Assembly: GCA_900542175.1 (NCBI GenBank)
Contig: UQNC01000007.1
Coordinates: forward strand, 1-57,620
Direction: 5' to 3'
Length of the DNA stretch: 57,620 bases
From: an uncultured Collinsella sp.
GTDB lineage: Bacteria; Actinomycetota; Coriobacteriia; Coriobacteriales; Coriobacteriaceae
In this document: positions 13,941 to 22,850 of the stretch, in pieces
Position numbering within the stretch: the stretch's first letter is position 1
Layout: each line of letters opens with the position of its first letter
Program-made: the position numbers and the translations under genes
The notes under the pieces: generated by a model
Told to the model about the DNA's origin: nothing
What the model saw: only the letters and a program-made list of their open reading frames with translations
Database searches by the model: none

Positions 13941-15965
13941 ATGCGTCAATTTAAGACCGAGAGCAAAAAACTGCTCGACCTCATGATCAACTCCATCTAC
14001 ACCAATAAGGAAATCTTCCTGCGCGAGCTTATCTCTAACGCGAGCGACGCCGTCGACAAGCTCAACTTTAAGAGCCTGCAGGACCCGAGAGTTAAGATCG
14101 ACCAGGGCGACCTGGCCATTCGCGTCTCCTTTGATAAGGACGCCCGCACCATCACGATTTCGGATAACGGCATTGGCATGACCGCCGAGGAGCTCGAGCG
14201 CAATCTGGGCACCATCGCTCATTCCGGCTCCGAGGAGTTTAAGACCGAGAACGCCGAGCAGCAGGGTTCGGATGTCGACATCATCGGCCAGTTTGGCGTG
14301 GGCTTCTACTCGGCCTTTATGGTCGCCAGCCATGTGAAGGTCGTCAGCCGCGCCTATGGCGAGGATGTCGCCCATGTGTGGGAATCCGACGGTCTTGAGG
14401 GCTACACCATCGAGAACGGCGAGCGCGCCGAGCACGGTACCGATGTCATCCTGACGCTGCGCGAGAACGAGAAGCTCGATGCCGACGGCGAGGCCGAGAC
14501 CTACGATCGCTTCCTGACCGAGTGGGGCCTCAAGAGCCTGATTCAGCAGTACAGCAACTATGTGCGCTACCCGATTCAGATGATGGTGTCCAAGAGCCGC
14601 CAGAAACCCAAGCCCGAGGACGCCGGCGACGATTACAAGCCCGAGTACGAGGACTACCAGGAGCTCGAGACCGTCAACTCAATGACACCGATCTGGAAAA
14701 AGCGCAGCTCCGATGTCGAGCAGAAGGACTACGACGAGTTCTACAAGTCCACGTTCCACGACTTTGACGATCCTGCGCGCACCATCAGCTTCCATGCCGA
14801 GGGCACGCTCGAGTATGACGCCCTGCTGTTTGTGCCGGACCGCGCGCCGTTCGATCTGTACAGCAAGGACTACGAGAAGGGCCTGGCGCTCTACAGCTCC
14901 AACGTGCTGATTATGGAGAAGTGCGACGACCTGCTGCCCGACTACTACAACTTTGTTCGCGGCGTCGTGGATTCTGCTGACGTGTCGCTCAACATCTCGC
15001 GTGAGACGTTGCAGCAGAACCGTCAGCTTAAGGCCATCGCCAAGCGCGTGGAAAAGAAGATTACCGCCGACCTTGAGGATATGCGTGACAACGACCGCGA
15101 GGCCTACGAGAAGTTCTTTGAGAACTTTGGTCGCGGTCTTAAGTACGGCATCTACTCGAGCTATGGCATGAAGGCCGATGAACTCGCTGACCTGTTGCTG
15201 TTCTGGTCTGCCAAGGAACAGAAGATGATTACCCTGGCCGAGTATGCCAAGGGCATGCCCGAGGATCAGAAGGCCATCTACTACGCCGCCGGCGACTCGC
15301 GTGAGCGCTTGGCCAAGATGCCCGTGGTAAAGGGCGTGCTCGACCGCGGCTATGACGTGCTGCTGCTGACGCAGGATGTGGATGAGTTCACGTTCCAGGC
15401 TATGCGTGAATACGTTGCTGCCGATATGCCCAAGATCTACGAGGACGATGCAGCTCGCGAGGCTGCCGAAAAGGCCGTGGCCGACGGTGCCGAGCCCGAG
15501 GTCGAGGATCGTCATCTGGAGCTCAAGAACGTTGCGACCGGTGATCTTGACCTGGCGACCGAGGATGAGAAAAAGGAGGCCGAGGACGCCACCAAGGAGA
15601 ACGAGGACCTCTTTAGCGCCATGAAGGAGGCGCTCGGCGACAAGGTCGAGAAGGTCGCCGTCTCTGCACGCCTGACCGATGCCCCCGCTTGCATCACCAC
15701 CGAGGGCCCGCTTTCGCTCGAGATGGAGAAGGTGCTCCAGAAGGGTCCCGAGGGCGCGCCCGACGGTATGCCCAAGAGCCAGCGCGTGCTCGAGCTCAAC
15801 GCCAAGCACCCGGTCTTTGCCAAGCTTGTCGCTGCCCAGAAGGCAGGCGACGCCGACAAGATCAAGCAGTACTCCGGTCTGCTCTACGATCAGGCCCTGC
15901 TGGTCGAGGGCATTTTGCCCGAGGACCCCGTTGCCTTCGCGGCAGCTGTTTGCAACTTGATGTAG
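13941..15965 (+). CDS. htpG: Chaperone HtpG (Hsp90)
   Basis: 674 residues, close to the family norm (about 620-680). The N-terminal GHKL ATPase carries IFLRELISNASDA, DNGIGMT, and GQFGVGFYSAF. The middle domain has FDLYSKD and the conserved NISRETLQQN. The C-terminal dimerisation domain contains SARLTDAPAC. An Asp/Glu/Ala-rich segment around residues 485-550 is an insert-like linker. It acts in the cytosol in folding and stress tolerance. RBS AAAGGA precedes the ATG. It appears monocistronic. Confidence 0.97.
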   Translation: MRQFKTESKKLLDLMINSIYTNKEIFLRELISNASDAVDKLNFKSLQDPRVKIDQGDLAIRVSFDKDARTITISDNGIGMTAEELERNLGTIAHSGSEEFKTENAEQQGSDVDIIGQFGVGFYSAFMVASHVKVVSRAYGEDVAHVWESDGLEGYTIENGERAEHGTDVILTLRENEKLDADGEAETYDRFLTEWGLKSLIQQYSNYVRYPIQMMVSKSRQKPKPEDAGDDYKPEYEDYQELETVNSMTPIWKKRSSDVEQKDYDEFYKSTFHDFDDPARTISFHAEGTLEYDALLFVPDRAPFDLYSKDYEKGLALYSSNVLIMEKCDDLLPDYYNFVRGVVDSADVSLNISRETLQQNRQLKAIAKRVEKKITADLEDMRDNDREAYEKFFENFGRGLKYGIYSSYGMKADELADLLLFWSAKEQKMITLAEYAKGMPEDQKAIYYAAGDSRERLAKMPVVKGVLDRGYDVLLLTQDVDEFTFQAMREYVAADMPKIYEDDAAREAAEKAVADGAEPEVEDRHLELKNVATGDLDLATEDEKKEAEDATKENEDLFSAMKEALGDKVEKVAVSARLTDAPACITTEGPLSLEMEKVLQKGPEGAPDGMPKSQRVLELNAKHPVFAKLVAAQKAGDADKIKQYSGLLYDQALLVEGILPEDPVAFAAAVCNLM

Positions 15966-15972
15966 TTAGGTA

Positions 15973-16000
15973 GTTACGCGGTTTTACCAAACCGTGTAAC
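15973..16000 (+). terminator. Hairpin behind htpG
   Basis: GTTACGCGGTTT / AAACCGTGTAAC with TACC loop. The only imperfect pair is G.T on the sense strand. There is no T tract, so it may protect the mRNA 3' end rather than terminate. Confidence 0.5.
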
Positions 16001-16020
16001 GGCTCGACGCTGCCCTCAGT

Positions 16021-16158
16021 TCCGCCGTTCTAACGAACGGCGGACCAGTCGACGCTGCGCGGGCGCCAGAGCGACAACTTGTCATTCAAAGAGGACGGCA
16101 TGACCAGAAGGTCTATGCCGTCCTCTTTTCATGCCAATTTGTTCGCTCTGGCGCCCGC
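16021..16158. repeat. Composite palindrome, family I (left copy)
   Basis: A 10-bp stem TCCGCCGTTC/GAACGGCGGA (16021-16044) is followed by a 14-nt spacer and a nested hairpin. The outer arms match perfectly over 16 bp (16059-16074/16143-16158). Inside lies a terminator-like stem AAAGAGGACGGCAT/ATGCCGTCCTCTTT (16088-16128) with apex GACC-AGAA-GGTC. Reverse-complemented, its side hairpin, spacer length and apex match the element at 21453-21590, while the long arms differ. The remaining bases to 16405 are non-coding and include a tandem ACTGTAC repeat (16312-16326). Confidence 0.7.
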
Positions 16159-16405
16159 TCGCTGGCATTACCAAAACATCGATGTTACCGTGGTTCAAAC
16201 TAGTCGTTGGGGGCGTTTTTGTTTGACTAGTCGCTTAAGAACGTCCCCGATGACTATTTGAATTGCTAATTTGTGCGGGTTGTGGTTTTGTGAGCTGCGG
16301 GAATTTAAGATACTGTACAACTGTACGTTAACTCATCTTCGTAGTATATTGCTACCCGCAAAACTCAACACCATTGTGCTTTGAGACGTTAAAGCGCCTA
16401 CTACA

Positions 16406-19222
16406 ATGGTTGTCGATAGTACGATTCGATTCAACGACAGGATGGATGGTCCAAGCGTGAGTCTCGGCAGCAAACTATCCAACGCAAAGGTCTCCTTTGC
16501 GATCTTTAAGCGCGACATCAAGCGATTGCTCGTGAACCCCGTCGCCCTGGTGGTTACTTTGGGCGTGTGCGTCATTCCCTCGCTGTATGCCTGGTACAAC
16601 ATCGTGGCTAACTGGGATCCGTACGGAAACACCCAGGGTATCAAGATTGCCATCGCCAACAACGATCGGGGCACCCAAAACGACTTGGTGGGCGAGCTCA
16701 ACGCGGGCGACCAGGTCGTCGATCAGCTCAAGGAGAACGATCAGCTGGGCTGGACCTTCGTCGATTCGGCGGCCGACGCCAAGGAGGGCGTCGAGAGCGG
16801 TGAGTACTATGCGGCCATCGTAATCCCTAAGAACTTCTCGGATAACCTGGTCTCGATGCTCGACGGCAACTACCATCAGCCCAAGCTTACGTACTACGTC
16901 AATGAGAAGAAGAGTGCTATTGCGCCCAAGGTTACCGACACCGGTGCAAGCACCATCGAGGAGCAGATCAACTCGGAATTTGTCTCCACAGTGGGCGAGA
17001 CCGTTGCCAGCATCGCCAAGGATGCCGGGGTCGATTTAAAGGACAAAGCAACCCAGACTCAGAATTCGTTGGCTGGTTCGGTATCAGAGGCATCCGGTAC
17101 CTTGGGTGAGGTGCGCGATTCGATTGGCGACATGAATGCCGCCATCGATAAGACGAGTGGCGCTATCGCCTCGGCTGATGCCGCGTTGGCGGGCCTGCAG
17201 GGTCAGACGCCCTCTCTAACGCAGGCAATCGCTCAGGGCAATGACCTGCTGGGCGAGGCGCGCGCTACGGCGGGCAACTCTGTCGCCTCGCTCTCCAAGG
17301 CACTCTCGGAAGGCAGCCTTGCGCTCACCAAGACGTCAGCCTCCGCGAACGCTGCGATTGGCAAGCTGACGGGCGCGGTCACATCTACGACCACCCGCAT
17401 CGACAACTCGCTTGAGTCTCTCCAAGCGACGATCGACCACAATAAGGCCGTTATCGGGCACTTGGAAATTCTCGTTAATGACACGTCGACAGGTTCCAAG
17501 GAAATTGACGCGCGCATTGTATCGACCATCGATTTGCTCCGCGAGCAGAATGAAAAGCTTCAGAGCATCAAGGACGGTCTGTCTGCGCAGTCGAGCGCCA
17601 TGGCGAATGACGCCGCGGCTGTCTCGGGCGCCAGCGACGCTATCAATAACGCAATCCAGACCGGTGCGACCAACCTTGGCCAGGCCCAGACGGACCTGGG
17701 TCAAAACGCGCTGCCGAAGGCTTCCAGCGCGCTCGACTCTTTCTCGGTTGTATCGGGCGACCTAACCGGTATCGTGTCGGGCCTCACGCCTACAATCGCC
17801 AATGCGCGCGGTACGCTATCGCAGCTCGATGCCACGCTCAAGCAGGCCAAGACCACGCTGTCCCAGACCGATGCCTCACTTGCCAAGGTTCAGAACAAAC
17901 TTGCGACCGCTGCCAACGACATCGCGGCGCTGCAGACCTCCGAGTCCATGGGCGAGCTGTCTGATCTGATGGGCGTCGATGTCAATGACGTGGCAGATTT
18001 CATGGCATCTCCGGTTGAGTTGACGTCCAAGTCGATCTATCCGGTCAAGAGCTTTGGCTCGGGCATCGCTCCCTTCTACACCAATCTGGCGCTTTGGGTG
18101 GGCGGTTACGTACTCATCGCCATCTACAAGCTCGAGGTCGATCGCGAGGGCATTGGCAGCTTTACGGCGCGCCAGGGCTACTTCGGCCGTTGGATGCTCC
18201 TGGTGATCCTGGGCGCGCTCCAGGCCACCATCGTTACGGTAGGCGATCTGGTGATTGGCGTGCAGTGCATCAACCCGCTGCTGTTCGTGCTGGGCGGCAT
18301 CGCCATCTCGTTCACCTACGTCAATATCATCTATGCGCTGTCCACTACGTTTAAGCACATCGGCAAGGCAATCGGCGTCATTCTCGTCATCGTGCAGATT
18401 CCGGGTTCGTCGGGCATGTATCCCATCGAGATGATGCCCGGCTTCTTCCAGTGGCTGCACCCGCTGCTGCCCTTTACCTACGGTATCAATCTGCTGCGCG
18501 AGACGGTCGGCGGCATGTACTCGTTTAACTACCTGTTTAACCTGTGCATTCTGGGCGTGTTCTTGATCGTGGCGCTCTTTATCGGTCTGCAGCTGCGTCC
18601 GCTGCTGCTCAACCTTAACCTGCTCTTTGATAAACAGCTTTCCACGACCGGTATGATGATTTGCGAGTCCAACGACCTGCCGCGCCAGCGCTACTCGCTG
18701 CGCACGGCCATGCGTGTCATGCTCGATTCCGATTCGTACCGTCGCGAACTGCTCGATCATGCGGTCGCCTTTGAACATCGCTACCCGTACTACATCAAGG
18801 GCGGTTTTGCCGCCGTGGTGGGCGTTCAGGTCCTGCTTTTTGTCCTGTCGACGGTTCTCGATATCGACAATAACGGCAAGATCATCCTGCTTGTCATTTG
18901 GATCATCTCGGTTATTGCCATCTGCGGCTGGCTTATCAATATCGAGTACATCCGCTCGAGCCTCAACACCCAGATGCGCATCTCGGCGCTTTCGGATGAG
19001 GACCTGCGCCGCGAGATGCGCGAGCACACGGCCGCCATTCCGGCCGCTCGTCGCATGTTCGGCTTGAATGCGAGCGAGCGGGGGTCTGAACCCAAGACTC
19101 AGGCTGTCAACCAATGTGGTCATCGCGATGCGGCCCATGTGCCCGAGAACGGGGATGACACGTTTGTGATGAATGAAAAGAACGCCCCGCTCGGCAAGCA
19201 CTCCAAAGGAGGTGAGGCATAA
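16406..19222 (+). CDS. YhgE/Pip domain membrane protein (ABC-2-like), long form
   Basis: 938 residues. The N-terminal domain begins with FAIFKRDIKRLLVNP, then a TM segment (about 46-66) and AWYNIVANWDPYGNT, the hallmark of YhgE/Pip proteins. Residues about 195-530 are a long Ala/Ser-rich coiled-coil outside the membrane. About five TM segments follow (560-740), as in ABC-2 permeases. Unlike its neighbour it carries an extra C-terminal block of about 200 residues with two more TM segments (around 785-840) and a charged tail. Starts at 16442 or 16458 are possible alternatives. The family is linked to cell-envelope export and phage infection; the actual cargo is unknown. Confidence 0.87.
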   Translation: MVVDSTIRFNDRMDGPSVSLGSKLSNAKVSFAIFKRDIKRLLVNPVALVVTLGVCVIPSLYAWYNIVANWDPYGNTQGIKIAIANNDRGTQNDLVGELNAGDQVVDQLKENDQLGWTFVDSAADAKEGVESGEYYAAIVIPKNFSDNLVSMLDGNYHQPKLTYYVNEKKSAIAPKVTDTGASTIEEQINSEFVSTVGETVASIAKDAGVDLKDKATQTQNSLAGSVSEASGTLGEVRDSIGDMNAAIDKTSGAIASADAALAGLQGQTPSLTQAIAQGNDLLGEARATAGNSVASLSKALSEGSLALTKTSASANAAIGKLTGAVTSTTTRIDNSLESLQATIDHNKAVIGHLEILVNDTSTGSKEIDARIVSTIDLLREQNEKLQSIKDGLSAQSSAMANDAAAVSGASDAINNAIQTGATNLGQAQTDLGQNALPKASSALDSFSVVSGDLTGIVSGLTPTIANARGTLSQLDATLKQAKTTLSQTDASLAKVQNKLATAANDIAALQTSESMGELSDLMGVDVNDVADFMASPVELTSKSIYPVKSFGSGIAPFYTNLALWVGGYVLIAIYKLEVDREGIGSFTARQGYFGRWMLLVILGALQATIVTVGDLVIGVQCINPLLFVLGGIAISFTYVNIIYALSTTFKHIGKAIGVILVIVQIPGSSGMYPIEMMPGFFQWLHPLLPFTYGINLLRETVGGMYSFNYLFNLCILGVFLIVALFIGLQLRPLLLNLNLLFDKQLSTTGMMICESNDLPRQRYSLRTAMRVMLDSDSYRRELLDHAVAFEHRYPYYIKGGFAAVVGVQVLLFVLSTVLDIDNNGKIILLVIWIISVIAICGWLINIEYIRSSLNTQMRISALSDEDLRREMREHTAAIPAARRMFGLNASERGSEPKTQAVNQCGHRDAAHVPENGDDTFVMNEKNAPLGKHSKGGEA

Positions 19223-21412
19223 ATGAAGAACATCCTGCATCTGTTTAAGCGCGATGTCCAAAACGTGTCTCGCTCCGTAATCGGCTTGGTTGTCGTGATG
19301 GGCCTCATTATCGTACCGTGCCTGTACGCGTGGTTTAACATCGCCGGCAGCTGGGATCCGTACGGCAACACCGGCAATCTTAAGATCGCCGTGGTCAACA
19401 CCGATGAGGGTTACGAGAGCGATCTGATCCCCGTCGAGGTCAACGTGGGCGAAAACGTGACCGCCACCCTGCGCGGCAACGAGAACTTCGACTGGGTTGT
19501 GCTCAACGATCGAGAAAAGGCCATCGAGGGCGTCAAATCGGGCGCATACTATGCGGCTGTCGTTATCCCTAAGACGTTTAGTGCCGATATGATGACGCTC
19601 TTTTCGACCGACGTTAAGCATGCCGATATCGAGTTTTACGAGAATCAGAAGGCCAACGCCATCGCGCAGATCGTGACCGAGAAGGGTTCGAGCGCCGTTC
19701 AGAACCAGGTTAACGAATCTTTTACCGAGACCATTACGAGCATCGGTCTTAAGACGGTGTCCAGCCTGCTCGATTACATGAGCACCGACCAGGTCAGCAA
19801 CTTTATCGCCAACCTGTCCTCGACGCTCGGCGATTCGATTGGGGACCTGCAAGACGTTCAGGCTAATGCTTCGTCGCTGGCGGGCATTTTGAGCTCTACG
19901 TCCGATTCGTTGACGTCGGCGAGCGGTATGCTCCAGCAGACGGGTACGGTCGATGAGTCGACCAGGCAGTTGATGGAGCATGCCAAGAGCGGCATGAGCG
20001 ATTCCAAAGAAGCGCTGAAGACCGCCAACGACGCCATCAACGCCGCGATTGACGGAAGCGCGGGCTCGTTCGACAACGTGTCCGCCGAGCTTGCGAAGGC
20101 ATTCGATGCCGCGAATCAGCATGTCTACCTTACGGTGTCTCAGCTCAACGATGCCGCGGCGGCGCTCAATACACGTGCCGACGATATCGACGCCACGGCC
20201 GACCAGCTCCGCGGCTTTGCCGAGCAGGTCAGTGACGAAAAGCTCCAGGAGAGCCTTAAATCTGTGGCAACATCGCTGGGCAGGATCGCGGTGGAGTATC
20301 GCAACAACGCCAAGGACCTGACGGCAACTGCTAAGTCCCTTTCTGACAGCATGGCAGAGGTCAACAGCACGCGTGCCGAGGTCGATCAGGCCATCGCCGA
20401 TGCCAAGGCGGGCATTTCGGGCGCCAAGTCCGACTACGATTCCACGTTCTCGGTTAAGGTCAAGGAGCTCAAGAAGACGGTTTCGGGCATCCTGGACTCG
20501 CTCGATGGCATCTCGGGCGATCTGGATAGCGCCGTAGACGGCCTGACCGACGCATCCGGTTCGCTGGCAAAGGGCCTCTCCAAGGCCGCCAAGCTGGTCA
20601 ACAAGGCTTCCGATCAGCTAGGTGAAGCGTCCGATAAGATCAGCGCCTTTAAGGACGAGCTCGATGGCGCCCTGATGTCGGACGACCTTGCCACGATCAA
20701 GACGATGATTGGCAACGATCCCGAGGGTTTGGCCGTGTCGCTTTCCGGCCCCGTCGCGCTCGATCGCAAGCCGGTCTATCCGATCCGCAACTACGGTTCG
20801 GCCATGGCACCGTTCTACACGATTCTGTCGCTATGGGTCGGCTCGATCGTGCTGGCGGCCATGATGAAGGTCTCGGTCGACGACGAACTCATCAACGAGC
20901 TCATCCCCGTGCGCTTGCACGAGATCTACCTGGGTCGCTACCTGTTCTTTGGCGGTTTGGCCCTGCTGCAGGCAACGCTCGTGTGTGCGGGCGACATCCT
21001 GTTCTTTGGCATCCAGTGCGATAACCCATTGCAGTTTGTGCTGGCGGGCTGGGTCGCGAGTCTCGTGTTCTCCAATATCGTCTACACGCTCACCGTGTCG
21101 TTTGGCGATATCGGCAAGGCGCTCGCCGTCGTGCTGCTGGTCATGCAGGTCGGCGGTTCGGGTGGTACGTTCCCCATCGAGATGACCGGCCCCGTGTTCC
21201 AGGCGATCTATCCGTTCCTGCCGTTTACCCATGGCATTAACGCCATGCATGCCGCCATGGCTGGCGCCTACCATATGGAGTACTGGGTTGAGCTGGGCAT
21301 TCTGGCGAGCTATCTGATTCCGTCGCTGGCACTGGGCGTCGTCTTCCGCCGTCCGGTCATCAAGGCCAACGACTGGATTATCGAAAAGCTGGAGAGTACT
21401 AAATTAATCTAG
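19223..21412 (+). CDS. YhgE/Pip domain membrane protein, short form
   Basis: 729 residues. The ATG directly follows the stop of the preceding gene, with RBS GGAGGTGAGG inside it, so translation is coupled. The layout repeats the upstream paralogue: FKRDVQNVSRSVIG, TM1, AWFNIAGSWDPYGNT, an extracellular coiled-coil (about 165-500) and a C-terminal membrane domain of about five segments (530-715) containing GGSGGTFPIEMTGPVFQ. The pair probably forms a heteromeric complex (inference from coupling and shared fold). Confidence 0.87.
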   Translation: MKNILHLFKRDVQNVSRSVIGLVVVMGLIIVPCLYAWFNIAGSWDPYGNTGNLKIAVVNTDEGYESDLIPVEVNVGENVTATLRGNENFDWVVLNDREKAIEGVKSGAYYAAVVIPKTFSADMMTLFSTDVKHADIEFYENQKANAIAQIVTEKGSSAVQNQVNESFTETITSIGLKTVSSLLDYMSTDQVSNFIANLSSTLGDSIGDLQDVQANASSLAGILSSTSDSLTSASGMLQQTGTVDESTRQLMEHAKSGMSDSKEALKTANDAINAAIDGSAGSFDNVSAELAKAFDAANQHVYLTVSQLNDAAAALNTRADDIDATADQLRGFAEQVSDEKLQESLKSVATSLGRIAVEYRNNAKDLTATAKSLSDSMAEVNSTRAEVDQAIADAKAGISGAKSDYDSTFSVKVKELKKTVSGILDSLDGISGDLDSAVDGLTDASGSLAKGLSKAAKLVNKASDQLGEASDKISAFKDELDGALMSDDLATIKTMIGNDPEGLAVSLSGPVALDRKPVYPIRNYGSAMAPFYTILSLWVGSIVLAAMMKVSVDDELINELIPVRLHEIYLGRYLFFGGLALLQATLVCAGDILFFGIQCDNPLQFVLAGWVASLVFSNIVYTLTVSFGDIGKALAVVLLVMQVGGSGGTFPIEMTGPVFQAIYPFLPFTHGINAMHAAMAGAYHMEYWVELGILASYLIPSLALGVVFRRPVIKANDWIIEKLESTKLI

Positions 21413-21452
21413 CGCAACAATGTAAACGCTGATACTGCGGCAATGTCAGCGA

Positions 21453-21590
21453 GCGAGCCGCATTTGCGCCAAGGTGACGTGAAATGAAAGGGCGCTGACC
21501 TTCTGGTCGCGCCCTTGAAATTGAACGTCAGATTGGTGTGAATGCGGCTCGCGCAGCGTCGGCCGGTCCGCCGTTCGGTAGAACGGCGGA
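21453..21590. repeat. Composite palindrome, family I (right copy)
   Basis: Outer arms of 28 nt (21453-21480/21525-21552) pair at 23 positions plus three G.U and two mismatches. Inside is the terminator-like stem AAGGGCGC-GACC/GGTC-GCGCCCTT (21488-21516) with TTCT apex. After a 14-nt spacer comes the 10-bp stem TCCGCCGTTC/GAACGGCGGA (21567-21590). This is the same module as at 16021-16158 but in inverse orientation, so the two copies bracket the yhgE pair. From 21591 to 21751 I see only a GC-rich gap. Confidence 0.7.
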
Positions 21591-21751
21591 ACAAGACGCT
21601 TTAGCGTAGTGAATTGCGTGGGCTGCTTGGTTGTTGCTACAGTAGCGGGGCGTGCCGGGGGTCCGGTGCGCCCCGTTTTTATTTGACCATGAGGCGGCAC
21701 GCAGCCATACGCGTGCGGACACCACGCCCAGATTGAGTGTGAGGATGTTCC

Positions 21752-22735
21752 ATGGCCCAATACGCTGCCAACGAAATCGAAAACATGCCCGATAGCCCTG
21801 TCGCACGGGAGGACCTGGGCGCCGGCGGCACCTCCCGCGGCGCCGGCGCGCGTTCCCCGTTCTTCTGGAAGGTCTTGCTGCTATCGGTGGCGGTCATCTG
21901 GGGCTATTCCTTTACCACCATGAAAGATGCGCTCGACACCATTCCGGTGTTCGAACTGCTCTATATTCGTTTTCTTCCGGCTTCGCTGGTTATGTTCGCC
22001 ATCTTCCACAAACGCATCATCGCGCACTTTAATGCCCGCAACCTTATCGTCGGACTTGGTATGGGCGCACTTATGTGGGGCGCGTACGGTTTGCAGACGA
22101 TTGGCCTGGCACAGACCACGGCGGGCAAGAGTGCATTTTTGACGGGCACCTATTGCATCCTCGTGCCGTTTGCGAGCTACGTCCTAAGCGGCGAAAAGCT
22201 TACCCGTTACAACTTGGGCGCCGCGTTGCTGTGCCTGGCGGGCATTGGTCTGGTGGCGCTCGATAGCGTCGAGTTCAATGTCGGCGATGTCATCACACTG
22301 GGCGGTGCGGTCTTCTTTGCCATCCAGATGGCGGTGACCGCCAAGTATGGCCGCAAGATGGACATCAACGTCATCACGTTTTGGATGTTTGTGGGCAACG
22401 GCGTGCTGAGCCTGATCTCGTCGCTGTTATTCGAGACCCAAGCGCCGCTGTCCGCGTGGACGCCGAGCTTTATCGGTGTGATGGCGTTTCTATCGGTGGG
22501 CTGTACGTGTGTGGCTCTGCTCATCCAAAACGTCGGCCTGGCGCATGTCCCGGCCTCAACAGGCTCGCTGCTCCTTTCGATGGAGTCGCCTTCGGGTGTG
22601 CTGTTCTCGGTGCTGCTGATGGGGGAGGCGCTCACCTCGCGCCTGCTCGCCGGCTTCGCGCTCATCTTTCTTTCGATTATCTTGAGCGAGACGCATTTCG
22701 ATTTTTTGCGTCGAAAGCCGCGTCCGCAATTGTAA
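21752..22735 (+). CDS. EamA/DMT-family transporter
   Basis: 327 residues with ten predicted TM segments in two EamA repeats. The first runs from about residue 30 (LLLSVAVIWGYSFTTMKDAL) and the second from about 175 (VGDVITLGGAVFFAIQMAVTAKYG). The conserved start of each repeat and the Pro-rich LLFETQAP linker fit drug/metabolite exporters of the RhaT/YdcZ type. The substrate is unknown. The N-terminal 30 residues are hydrophilic and cytosolic. RBS GAGG. A terminator follows 12 bp after the stop. Confidence 0.88.
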   Translation: MAQYAANEIENMPDSPVAREDLGAGGTSRGAGARSPFFWKVLLLSVAVIWGYSFTTMKDALDTIPVFELLYIRFLPASLVMFAIFHKRIIAHFNARNLIVGLGMGALMWGAYGLQTIGLAQTTAGKSAFLTGTYCILVPFASYVLSGEKLTRYNLGAALLCLAGIGLVALDSVEFNVGDVITLGGAVFFAIQMAVTAKYGRKMDINVITFWMFVGNGVLSLISSLLFETQAPLSAWTPSFIGVMAFLSVGCTCVALLIQNVGLAHVPASTGSLLLSMESPSGVLFSVLLMGEALTSRLLAGFALIFLSIILSETHFDFLRRKPRPQL

Positions 22736-22747
22736 ACAATTTGTTGC

Positions 22748-22773
22748 GCCGCCCCCCGGGGCGGCATTTTTTA
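22748..22773 (+). terminator. Terminator of EamA gene
   Basis: GCCGCC / GGCGGC with a C/G-rich apex, followed by ATTTTTTAT. Confidence 0.8.
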
Positions 22774-22850
22774 TGCGTCGCCCTTAAAGTAGTACCTTGC
22801 ACTTTACGCTATCAAAGTGCTTGCTGCAAAAACGTTACTGGAGGGCATCT

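Noticed and set aside
17876..20122. Long minus-strand open frame opposite the yhgE genes
   Set aside because: Shadow of high-GC coding sequence; no RBS, no domain, and it spans two genes.
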